A program made the translations under genes and the position numbers. DNA of 64,000 nucleotides from Lachnospiraceae bacterium (GTDB taxonomy: Bacteria; Bacillota; Clostridia; Lachnospirales; Lachnospiraceae): positions 44,367-108,366 of the forward strand of contig JAKSPC010000004.1 of assembly GCA_024405155.1 (NCBI GenBank), in the 5' to 3' direction. Under the pieces are notes generated by a model. The model made no database searches. It was not told the DNA's origin and was given only the letters and a program-made list of their open reading frames with translations. Numbering within the stretch: the first letter of the stretch is position 1; each line of letters starts with the position of its first letter. Shown here one piece after another: positions 24,221 through 31,433 of this stretch.

Positions 24221-25192
24221 TCAATAACCAACCTTCTCCCAGCAGTCAAACGGAGCTGCGATCTCGTCGGAGATGTAGACCTGGGTAGCCATGGTCTGCA
24301 GCATGGAGCTCGGTACATAAGGAGTTACCGGTCCGTGGCATACCAGACGTGAGGTCATTCTCTGCCAGCTGGAGAATGTGCAGTTGGTAAGAAGTGCGTG
24401 TACTTCAATTCTTTCCTTTGCCATCTTTACGTCACGGGGACCGATGGTCGCAGCCTTGGGAGCTACGTTGTAGATATCGCCGGACTGGCCGAAGCAGCCA
24501 TGCAGTGAGTTCTGAGCGATGGTCAGCGGGTGAAGGTTCACCAGCTGTGCGGGCATGTCGAGCCACTCGTCGATGGTCTTTGCATCAGTCCAGGGAGAGA
24601 TGGGATCGATGAATGCGGTATGACCGGTCCATCCGGGGGAAGTGGAGATGATGCTTGCGCCGCCGTCGGTGCAGTCCTCAATGATCTTGGAATAATCATT
24701 GATGTTCTTTGTGGTGGGATAATGCACCTGGCTAAGAGGCATTCTCAGCTCGGGCTTGATCTGGTATACCAGATATTTCAGCATAGAATGAACGAAGCCG
24801 CCCTCGTAGGTCTCGGGTGCAACGTTGCCGTCCTGGTCTGCCCACTCATCTTCTGCAAAGATGGATACCTTGGAGCAGTCCACGTTGAAGTAGTTGATGA
24901 GCTGTGCCAGCGGGATATAGGTATCGGGTTCCGGATTTCCAAGGATCATTGAGAAGGGCTTTCCTGCTTCGGAAGCTTCCTTTAATCTGGAGAACAGAGT
25001 GGCGATGAGTACCGGATGGGGATTCATCATTACCTTTACGTTAAAATCGGGATGCCACCAGTCCTCTCTCTTCTCGAGGTCAGCGCCGCTTAATTTTCTG
25101 ACTCTGTCACAGGTTGCCTTGTCCTTGAATGGTGCAAACTCTGCGGGCATGAAATCAAACTTTGTTGCCGGATCTGTAATAATCTTTTCCAT
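24221..25192 (-). CDS. glucosamine-6-phosphate isomerase-like protein (NagB superfamily, divergent)
   Basis: 323 aa, cytoplasmic. It follows the NagB/6-phosphogluconolactonase pattern: MILGNPEPDTYIPLAQLINY for the sugar-phosphate loop, VSIFAEDEWAD for the NagB TFNLDEY block, GGASIISTSPGWTGHTAFIDP for the GIGxDGHIGFNEP block, and CHGPVTPYVPSSMLQ near the C-terminus. Several landmark residues differ from true NagB (TSPGWTGH for GIGxDGH), so the reaction may be isomerisation of a related amino-sugar phosphate. It is the first gene of the long minus-strand catabolic operon, with a promoter and operator upstream facing the ROK regulator gene. Confidence 0.72.
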   Translation of the reverse strand: MEKIITDPATKFDFMPAEFAPFKDKATCDRVRKLSGADLEKREDWWHPDFNVKVMMNPHPVLIATLFSRLKEASEAGKPFSMILGNPEPDTYIPLAQLINYFNVDCSKVSIFAEDEWADQDGNVAPETYEGGFVHSMLKYLVYQIKPELRMPLSQVHYPTTKNINDYSKIIEDCTDGGASIISTSPGWTGHTAFIDPISPWTDAKTIDEWLDMPAQLVNLHPLTIAQNSLHGCFGQSGDIYNVAPKAATIGPRDVKMAKERIEVHALLTNCTFSSWQRMTSRLVCHGPVTPYVPSSMLQTMATQVYISDEIAAPFDCWEKVGY

Positions 25193-25237
25193 TTACATTT
25201 CTCCTTTACTATGGTGCCTTGAAACTTTGGCGTTTTA

Positions 25238-25261
25238 GTTGATTTCGAAAACGAAATTAAC
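25238..25261. promoter_or_regulatory. 24-bp palindromic operator, probable ROK regulator site
   Basis: GTTnATTTCG-N4-CGAAATnAAC, with the inner ATTTCG/CGAAAT arms perfect (25242-25247 and 25252-25257). It lies about 20 bp downstream of the predicted transcription start of the catabolic operon, where bound repressor would block elongation. An imperfect second copy (ATTTCCGTTTTCG) lies at about 25404-25416, nearer the regulator gene. The size and AT-flanked CG steps fit NagC/XylR-type ROK operators. Confidence 0.65.
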
Positions 25262-25285
25262 AGAATCGCTTATATTATACGCAGG

Positions 25286-25314
25286 ATTGTACTACTGCCT
25301 CTATGCAAATTCAA
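25286..25314 (-). promoter_or_regulatory. promoter of the amino-sugar catabolic operon
   Basis: Minus-strand sense: TTGAAT (25309-25314), 17-bp spacer, TACAAT (25286-25291). An overlapping consensus -10 (TATAAT, 25274-25279) lacks a good -35 box. Confidence 0.65.
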
Positions 25315-25437
25315 CAAAAACAGCGTCCATTCTTTCTCTTTTCGGTAATATTCACAAGAAACGCCTGTATTTTTTGTGATATTCACCGACCGCCAAAATA
25401 TTTATTTCCGTTTTCGTTATTATTTCACCGGATGGAA

Positions 25438-25466
25438 TTGTTTTTTCCTTTCTTCTGGGGTAAAAT
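25438..25466 (+). promoter_or_regulatory. promoter of the ROK regulator gene, apparently leaderless
   Basis: TTGTTT (25438-25443), 17-bp spacer, TAAAAT (25461-25466). Transcription would begin about six bases later, at the A of ATG 25473, leaving no 5' leader and no ribosome site. Confidence 0.6.
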
Positions 25467-25472
25467 GTGCCT

Positions 25473-26744
25473 ATGCAGACAGATTATCATTTTCAGCGAA
25501 AATATACGCTCCTTAACCTGATCAACCATCTGGGGCCCATCAGCCGGAAAAAGCTCATTGAGCTCACCGACTTCCGTCCGGCTTCCGTGACGGACCTTAC
25601 CAAAGAGCTGATCGACGAAGGTCTGGTGGTTGAGAGGGGTTCTGTTTCCAGCGGTCCCGGAAGAAAGAGGACCCTTCTGGAATTGAACAGTTCCCGCATA
25701 TGCGCCATCGGCGTACTGCTCACCTATACCAAGGTGACCTACGTACTTTCCCAGATCGACGGCACCGTGGTGGAACGCATCGACTCCGACATCAGCGATC
25801 CTACGGACGAACAGCTGGCGGAGCTTACCGTGTCCCGCATTACCACACTTATCAATTCCCATCCGGATAAAAAGATCGTCGGCATCGGTCTGGCAGATCC
25901 TCTCTACGACGAGGAACGCTTCGGCTTTATCACGTCTCTCTCCCGTACTTATGACAGTTTTATCAACTGGAGCCGTATGAAATTGAAGCCCCGCCTGGAG
26001 GAACTCACGGGCATTCCCGTGCGTGCCTTTTCCGCCGGCGTGCTGCCCGTGCTGGTGGAACAGCATTACGGCGCGGCAAAGGGAAAGCAGGATTTCATCT
26101 GCGTGGAGCTATCTGACGGTATCGGCGTTTCCATCATTGCCGGCGGCCAGCCCGTCACCGGTTTTCAGGGGCGCGCCGGTGAGCTGGGACACACCACCAT
26201 CAATTTCGGCCTGGAAGACCGCACCATGTGCTACTGCGGAAAGACCGGCTGCGTGGAAGCGGATGCCGCGTTCCCGTATATCCGGAAAAATATCTGCGCC
26301 GCTCTGGAAAACGGCACCTATTCTTCCCTGCTTTCTTTCTACGATCCTGCGAAACCGCTCACGGTAAAGGATGTACGCCGCGGCCTTGACGAAGGCGACA
26401 TTCTGTGTGAGCACTACGTGCGCGAGTCTGCCCGGCGCATCGGCGCCGCCATTGCCAATGCCGTAAACATCCTGAATCCGGAAATGATCGTTCTGTTCGG
26501 TTCCATGACAGGCCTTGGCGATTTCTTCATAGAAGAGATCAAATCCATTCTGCGCCGCAACACGCTGGTCCTTTTGCGAGGATATCAGGTGGCCGTGAAC
26601 CCTTCTCTGGAATCACTGCTTCCTCTGGGGGCCGCCGCAGAAATGTTCAGCGAGTTTTTAAAGTCCGATGATTTCAGCTGGGTCTACCGCCTGCAGAGAG
26701 AGCCGGAAGCCGAAAGTGACGAAGAGGACGACGAGGATAACTAA
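25473..26744 (+). CDS. ROK family transcriptional regulator
   Basis: 423 aa. An N-terminal winged helix-turn-helix (residues about 8-60, LLNLINHLGPISRKKLIELT and PASVTDLTKELIDEGLV) is followed by a ROK sugar-binding domain with GVSIIAGGQPVTGFQGRAGE, GHTTIN and the zinc motif CYCGKTGCVE. The kinase DxGxT phosphate loop is absent, so it is a repressor, not a kinase. An acidic tail (DEEDDEDN) ends it. It is divergent from the catabolic operon and co-directional with a NagA-like gene 21 bp downstream. It probably represses both sides through the palindromes in the shared intergenic region and is released by an amino-sugar phosphate. Start: ATG 25473 (GTG 25467 possible); no Shine-Dalgarno sequence. 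Confidence 0.88.
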   Translation: MQTDYHFQRKYTLLNLINHLGPISRKKLIELTDFRPASVTDLTKELIDEGLVVERGSVSSGPGRKRTLLELNSSRICAIGVLLTYTKVTYVLSQIDGTVVERIDSDISDPTDEQLAELTVSRITTLINSHPDKKIVGIGLADPLYDEERFGFITSLSRTYDSFINWSRMKLKPRLEELTGIPVRAFSAGVLPVLVEQHYGAAKGKQDFICVELSDGIGVSIIAGGQPVTGFQGRAGELGHTTINFGLEDRTMCYCGKTGCVEADAAFPYIRKNICAALENGTYSSLLSFYDPAKPLTVKDVRRGLDEGDILCEHYVRESARRIGAAIANAVNILNPEMIVLFGSMTGLGDFFIEEIKSILRRNTLVLLRGYQVAVNPSLESLLPLGAAAEMFSEFLKSDDFSWVYRLQREPEAESDEEDDEDN

Positions 26745-26765
26745 AATACCGTAAAGGAGATTTTC

Positions 26766-27929
26766 ATGAAAAAGACAGCTATCATCCATGCAGATATCAT
26801 TCTGAAAGACCATTATCTTCCCGATGGCGTGATCCTCATTGAAGACGGGATCATCAAAGACTTTGACGAGATGCGCCACCTTACCGTGCCGGAAGGATAT
26901 GAAGTGATTGACGCCGGCGGCCGGTACGTGGGTCCCGGTTTCATTGACATCCACACCCATGCCAGCGACGTGGAGTTTTTCATGGACGATCCCTTTGCCT
27001 GTGCAGAGCATCATTTGGACCACGGCACCACTTCCGTATACCCGGCGCTTTATTTCAGCATGAATACGGAACAGTACGTGGCGGCTGTGGATCAGATGAA
27101 AGCAGCCATGAAAGACGAACGCGGAAAAAACATTGCCGGTGTCTACATGGAGGGGCCGTACCTGAACCCCAAGTTCGGCTGCGACAAGGAGCACTGTCCC
27201 TGGAAGGGCGCCGTTGACAAAAAGGCTTACCAGCCTGTCATTGACGCGGCAAAGGATGTGGCGCTGGTGTGGGCGCTGGCTCCCGAAAGAGAAAACATCG
27301 TGGAATTCGTAAAAGACGTGAAGAAGGCCAACCCGGACGCCACTTTCAGCGTGGCTCACTCCGAAGCGGCTCCCTGGCAGGTGGAGGACCTGATGCCCTA
27401 CGGACTTCGTATCGGCACCCACCACACGGACGCCACCGGCAAGTTCCATGCCTATCCCGATCCGGAGATCCTGGGCGTGGGCGTTGACGAGGCTGTCAAC
27501 AAGAACGACGATATCTGGGCGGAACTCATCGTGGACAGCCGCGGCATCCACGTGGCTCCCTACATGCTCCGCCTGGTAAGAAAGATCAAAGGCGAGGACA
27601 AGATCATTCTCATCTCTGATGCTTATGCTGCAGACGGTCCCGTGCCGGAAGGATACGACGATCCCTTCGACATCAATTTCGACATCACCGGCGAGATCGC
27701 GGGTTCCAAGCTGACACTGGACGTGGCCATGAGAAACATGATGATCCACACAGGCGCTTCCGTGGTGGACGTGTTCCGCTACGCTACCGTGAACCCGGCA
27801 AGAGCCACTCACATCACCGACCGCGGCGAGATCAAAAAAGGACTGAAGGCCGACCTGGTCATCTGCGACGATCACATCCACGTGAAGAAAGTGCTGATGG
27901 GCGGAGAAGTGGTCAGAGACTACGAATAA
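26766..27929 (+). CDS. NagA-like N-acetyl-amino-sugar-phosphate deacetylase (amidohydrolase)
   Basis: 387 aa. Metal motif IDIHTHASDVEFF, VYMEGPYLNPKFGCDKEHCP with the extra Cys/His of this subgroup, VAHSEA in place of GHT, THHTDATGKFHAYPDPE for the second metal segment, DSRGIHVAPYM for the DGxHxHP block and the catalytic-region ISDAYAADGP. The layout resembles the NagA-like gene at 13.5 kb (both have DSRxxHV) more than the canonical one at 11.2 kb. AAAGGAG lies a few bases before the ATG. It follows the ROK gene on the same transcript and ends at a clear terminator. Confidence 0.85.
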   Translation: MKKTAIIHADIILKDHYLPDGVILIEDGIIKDFDEMRHLTVPEGYEVIDAGGRYVGPGFIDIHTHASDVEFFMDDPFACAEHHLDHGTTSVYPALYFSMNTEQYVAAVDQMKAAMKDERGKNIAGVYMEGPYLNPKFGCDKEHCPWKGAVDKKAYQPVIDAAKDVALVWALAPERENIVEFVKDVKKANPDATFSVAHSEAAPWQVEDLMPYGLRIGTHHTDATGKFHAYPDPEILGVGVDEAVNKNDDIWAELIVDSRGIHVAPYMLRLVRKIKGEDKIILISDAYAADGPVPEGYDDPFDINFDITGEIAGSKLTLDVAMRNMMIHTGASVVDVFRYATVNPARATHITDRGEIKKGLKADLVICDDHIHVKKVLMGGEVVRDYE

Positions 27930-27942
27930 GCTGAAATAACGT

Positions 27943-27989
27943 GGGCTGTGCACCAAAGATTTAAATTTTGAGGGCGCAGCCCTCTTTTT
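27943..27989 (+). terminator. rho-independent terminator after the ROK/NagA-like operon
   Basis: A 9-bp stem with one G-T pair (GGGCTGTGC 27943-27951, GCGCAGCCC 27974-27982), a 22-nt loop and TCTTTTT (27983-27989), 14 bp after the stop codon. Confidence 0.8.
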
Positions 27990-28104
27990 GTGCCTTTTTT
28001 CAGGAAAAGCAACCGCACGCCGCCGCAAGCGTGCGAGGCTGTGCGTGTCCATCTGCGGGAGTTTTGTTGCCGTGGACATATAAGGACTGTGTCACTCTGA
28101 GGGG

Positions 28105-28323
28105 TGTAAGCCGGATTCACAGTTTTTCCCCCGTACGGCTTACAAAAAACAGAAAAAACGGGCTGACTGTAAGCCGTGGCGAGCAATTTCTCCGGTTCAG
28201 GCTTACACATGGCGGGAAAATCAAGAAAAATGTAAGCCGTATAGACCTTTTTCGGCTGTTTCGGCTTACCGGTGCTGAAGTGATGTAAGCCGAAAGCAGT
28301 AGAAATCGTGATTCAGGCTGATT
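28105..28323. repeat. phased array of four 40-bp inverted repeats (TGTAAGCCG/CGGCTTACA)
   Basis: Arms TGTAAGCCG and CGGCTTACA alternate in orientation. Units lie at 28105-28144, 28168-28207, 28231-28270 and 28284-28323 (the 3' arm of the last is decayed). Inner segments are 22 bp in all four units and the gaps are 23, 23 and 13 bp, so spacing is rigid while sequence is free. Short A or T tracts occur midway between successive arms (centres near 28125, 28155, 28187, 28218 and 28250), about 31 bp or three helical turns apart. The array lies between a plus-strand operon end and a minus-strand operon end. The wider region 27990-28398 shows no gene. Confidence 0.85.
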
Positions 28324-28398
28324 CCTAACCGGTAATACTACGGAACGTATGCCGGCACGTCCTTTCCCGCATATAGAATGGCAACTGTGAAGCGCACG

Positions 28399-28436
28399 CC
28401 GGCTTTTTCAAGCCGGGGAGGTGCTTTGCACCTCCC
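28399..28436. repeat. tandem strong hairpins in the convergent intergenic region
   Basis: Two adjoining perfect stems: CCGGCTT/AAGCCGG (28399-28405 with 28410-28416), then GGGAGGTGC/GCACCTCCC (28416-28424 with 28428-28436). They sit between converging operons and may act as a two-way transcription barrier, although neither is followed by a good T run. Confidence 0.55.
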
Positions 28437-28468
28437 TTGATTACCACTAAGCACTGAAGCTGAGGTCA

Positions 28469-28505
28469 GTCAAGGGTGCCGAAGGCAAGCGGAGCGGCCC
28501 TTGAC
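28469..28505. repeat. inverted repeat next to the end of the HAD gene
   Basis: GTCAAGGG (28469-28476) and CCCTTGAC (28498-28505) bracket a segment with small internal repeats. A further CCCTTGA occurs at 28434-28440, giving a nested set of the same arm. It looks like a dispersed intergenic repeat, but no second copy lies in this window. Confidence 0.45.
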
Positions 28506-28527
28506 GGACCAAGGCGAGCTATTCAGG

Positions 28528-29412
28528 TTATTCTTTTCTTGACCCGTATGTGTAGTTCCCGCCTTCTTCCACGGGAAAGTTGTCCGCTTCCCACTCGTCT
28601 TCGCCTTCTCCTACCGTGCATTCGTGCATCTGTCCTGCCGGATCCATGTAATCCGCGAAAACATCACCGTTGGCATCGATGACCATAAGGGTACCCCGTG
28701 GGTTCACTGAAGCCATGTGGTCATAATCGAACCAGGCAGGTTCTTCCAGGTAAGGAAATTCGAAGGTGTCGATCAACTTCGTCATGCCGGAGCAGGCCTC
28801 TTCCCTGCGCGGCGCTATGACAAGCTTCTTTTCTCCGGGCTCTTTGTACCGCGCCGCCTGGATACCACACTCCCGGGCGGCCCACACGTTTTTCATGTTA
28901 TCGTCTAAAAAAAGGCTCTCCTCCCCTTTGAGGCCGAAGGCCTTTAAAGCATGCTCAAAGATCTCGTGACCCGGCTTTGCCAGACCGATCTCCGAAGAGA
29001 TGACGATGCCGTCGAAAAGGCTGTCGGCCCGGATCACGTCCAGCACTCTGTGAATACTTATCGGGGAATTGGTGAGCAGGTATGTCTTCCGGCCGTTTTT
29101 CCGCGCTGCCAGGATGAACTCCCGCATGACGGGTATGATCTCCACCGGATCCGCCCAGTGAAGAACAAGGCGTTCGGCAGCCGGATGCAGCCGCGGGGGA
29201 AGTTTCTTTTCTGCAAGCTCCAAAAGTTCCGTCTCGTCAAGTTCTCCCAGGTCAAGCCTCGGCCAGTCAGGTCCTGCAAACAATACCTCCATAAGGAGCT
29301 TCCTGTCTTCCGGATCCGTGATCCCCTCCCTGTCCAGAAAATAATTTCCGTCAAAGCGGATCACCACGCCGCCCAGATCAAATAACAGATTTCTGATCGT
29401 CCCTTTTACCAT
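28528..29412 (-). CDS. HAD-superfamily hydrolase with C-terminal extension
   Basis: 294 aa. Motif I is LLFDLGGVVIRFD, the variant with Gly after Asp-Leu seen in YihX-type sugar-phosphate phosphatases; motif II lies in TYLLTNSP, motif III in IGLAKPGHEIF and motif IV in SLFLDDNMKN. These make a full phosphatase core in residues 1-200. About 90 further residues (from KLIDTFEFPYLEEPAWFD) are acidic and of no family I know. It is the last gene of the second catabolic operon, seven bases after the amidohydrolase gene, and probably dephosphorylates a small sugar phosphate. Confidence 0.8.
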   Translation of the reverse strand: MVKGTIRNLLFDLGGVVIRFDGNYFLDREGITDPEDRKLLMEVLFAGPDWPRLDLGELDETELLELAEKKLPPRLHPAAERLVLHWADPVEIIPVMREFILAARKNGRKTYLLTNSPISIHRVLDVIRADSLFDGIVISSEIGLAKPGHEIFEHALKAFGLKGEESLFLDDNMKNVWAARECGIQAARYKEPGEKKLVIAPRREEACSGMTKLIDTFEFPYLEEPAWFDYDHMASVNPRGTLMVIDANGDVFADYMDPAGQMHECTVGEGEDEWEADNFPVEEGGNYTYGSRKE

Positions 29413-29418
29413 TCCGTA

Positions 29419-30393
29419 TCACCTTTCAAAAAACAGCTCTGCGGCATTTTCCCAGAAAAATCTTTCCAGATCCGCAGGGGTAAGTTCCAGCATCTGTGCC
29501 GTCTGGCGAACGGCCATCAGGTTTTCCGTACCTGTGAGCCAGGAATGAAATTCGGTGGCGCCGGTCATGCGTTCCAGATCCTTTTCGCCGATCCAGTAAA
29601 AGCTGTCGGCGATGGAAATGGCTTTGCCCGCAAGCAGAGAGATGGGGTAATCGCTGCCCCACATGCATTTTTCCAGACCTGCGGTCTTTATGAGCATGAA
29701 CATCTGCGGCGATTCGCAGATGCCGGAAAAGTCATAAAAAATGTTGTCGATGCCGCGCAGCTTTCCAAAGCTCTCCATGCCGGTCCAGGCGGCGAAGCTG
29801 CGGCCGCAGTGGGCCAGGATAAACTTTACGTCAGGATACCTTTTTGCGTGATCGATCACGTAGGCAAGGTTTTCGGGGTCCGAAAGCGACATGTCTTTTA
29901 CCAGATGCAGCGTGATGGCCAGCTTTCGCTTTTCAGCCACCTCCCACGCGCTCTCCGGAAGGTATTCTTCGATCTCTGCGTTAAACGTGGGCTTTTTCAC
30001 CGCCAGCAGGTGGTAGGGCTTCAGGCCGACGAGCCTGTCGCTGCCTGCGAAGGCGATCCGTTCTTCAATGTCTTCTGCCGTGTCGCCGGGCGCCACCATC
30101 ACTTCGCCGACAATGCCGGGATGGCGTTCCAGCTGCGCCTTCACGTTTTTCGTCGCTGCATGAAGTATTTCCGTGGCTCTGCCGGTACCGGGCTCGCTCA
30201 TTTCAGTCACGGGCATGGGGATCATATTTACGGTACGCTTTCTGCCGCCGAAAAATCCGTCCGTGTCTTCACAGTATTTTGCGAAATCCTCCGGGTGACA
30301 ATGGGCGTCAAAAATGCGGTCCGGCAGGAAATCGTCAAGGATCTTTGCCGCTTCTTTATCGTATATCGTAAACTCGCCGTTTTTCTGAGACAT
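29419..30393 (-). CDS. metal-dependent amidohydrolase (TIM-barrel, amidohydrolase_2-like)
   Basis: 324 aa from ATG 30393, chosen for the upstream AAAAGGA; an upstream in-frame start would overlap other sequence without a ribosome site. The metal motif is IFDAHCHPEDF, followed by ITLHLVKD, KFILAHCGRSF and the late WGSDYPISLL. This is the order seen in amidohydrolase_2 proteins, which hydrolyse lactones or decarboxylate acids. With the dehydrogenases upstream, a sugar-lactonase role is plausible. It is cytoplasmic. Confidence 0.8.
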   Translation of the reverse strand: MSQKNGEFTIYDKEAAKILDDFLPDRIFDAHCHPEDFAKYCEDTDGFFGGRKRTVNMIPMPVTEMSEPGTGRATEILHAATKNVKAQLERHPGIVGEVMVAPGDTAEDIEERIAFAGSDRLVGLKPYHLLAVKKPTFNAEIEEYLPESAWEVAEKRKLAITLHLVKDMSLSDPENLAYVIDHAKRYPDVKFILAHCGRSFAAWTGMESFGKLRGIDNIFYDFSGICESPQMFMLIKTAGLEKCMWGSDYPISLLAGKAISIADSFYWIGEKDLERMTGATEFHSWLTGTENLMAVRQTAQMLELTPADLERFFWENAAELFFER

Positions 30394-30440
30394 GTATTTC
30401 GTTTCCTTTTCTTTTATCCTGAATGCAGAGCACACTGCAC

Positions 30441-31433
30441 TTATACGATCTTCTCACACAGCCTTACCATTTCGGCCGCCCATTCCATGGAAACCGGGGC
30501 TTCCGGGAGTCTGCCGCACAGATAGTCATCTGCCGCGCGCATTTCCCGCGCGTACATATCCGCGCCGCCCTCGCCGTCTTCGCAGAGGAGAGGGATCTTT
30601 TCAAATGCGGAGCCTTTTGAAACATAAGCGCCTCGCGCATCCATGCCGTTATCACACAGCACGCATTTGACGGTGGCGTTCTGAAAATGCAAAAACATTT
30701 CGTTCACCGAGGGACCGCAGTAGCCGGAGCAGCTTACAGTGTAGGGAACCTCCTCCTCCGTAACGCCCATCATGGCGTAGGAAGAGTACACGTCGATACC
30801 CGGTTTCTGCGCGATGGCTTTGCCGGTAAAGCTCACCGTTTTTGCTGAGCCAAGGGATGCGGCGATCATGTAATGCACCCGGTCCAGCTGATGCACGCCG
30901 TAATTCATGACGATCCCGCCGCCGCTTCTTTTCGGGTCCAGGTGCCAGGGACTGCGTCCGTCCCAGAAGTAGTGGACGGACATGTTGTCCTCCACGGCAC
31001 AAAGGATTCCAAGGTCATGTTTCCGGATATAGTCTGCCGCCGTTTCCAGCACGGCACCGTAGCGCTGTGTCTGCAGCACTGTCGCTCTGATGCCTGCCCT
31101 GTCCCGCTCCCGGATCATTTCCTCACAATCCGCAAAAGTGTTTGCCAGAGGTTTTTCACACAGCACGTGGATGCCCAGCCGGGCACACTGCGTAAAGTAT
31201 TCCCGGTGCTGGTCGTTGAATACGCAGATGACCGCCGCCTCCGGCTTTTCTTTTGCGAGAGCCTCCTTCCAATCGGCATAGACCGGGCAGGAAAGTCCCA
31301 GCTTCTCCCGCATGGCTTCGGCTTTTTCTATCGTTCGGTTGGCAATGCAGCAGATCTCCGCCCCTTCGCAGGAAAGGAGAGCCGCAGCGTTTATCGGCGC
31401 GATAAATCCTGCGCCCAGAATGGCATATCTCAT
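30441..31433 (-). CDS. Gfo/Idh/MocA family oxidoreductase
   Basis: 330 aa, NAD(P)-dependent sugar or polyol dehydrogenase fold. The N-terminal Rossmann motif is AILGAGFIAPINAAAL, and VLCEKPLANTFADCEEM is the diagnostic EKP region with the catalytic lysine. The C-terminal substrate domain contains GGGIVMNYGVHQLDRVHYM, where the histidine is the usual catalytic one. It overlaps the MFS gene by four bases (ATGA), so transport and oxidation are co-expressed. Confidence 0.9.
   Translation of the reverse strand: MRYAILGAGFIAPINAAALLSCEGAEICCIANRTIEKAEAMREKLGLSCPVYADWKEALAKEKPEAAVICVFNDQHREYFTQCARLGIHVLCEKPLANTFADCEEMIRERDRAGIRATVLQTQRYGAVLETAADYIRKHDLGILCAVEDNMSVHYFWDGRSPWHLDPKRSGGGIVMNYGVHQLDRVHYMIAASLGSAKTVSFTGKAIAQKPGIDVYSSYAMMGVTEEEVPYTVSCSGYCGPSVNEMFLHFQNATVKCVLCDNGMDARGAYVSKGSAFEKIPLLCEDGEGGADMYAREMRAADDYLCGRLPEAPVSMEWAAEMVRLCEKIV

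Noticed and set aside
25303-25521. 72-codon plus-strand frame between the operator and the ROK gene
   Set aside because: It runs through the promoter and operator region, has no ribosome site and overlaps the better-supported regulator start.
28105-28323. CRISPR array
   Set aside because: Only short arms are conserved, they alternate in orientation, and both the inner and outer segments vary. There is no direct repeat of 20 bases or more, no leader and no cas gene.
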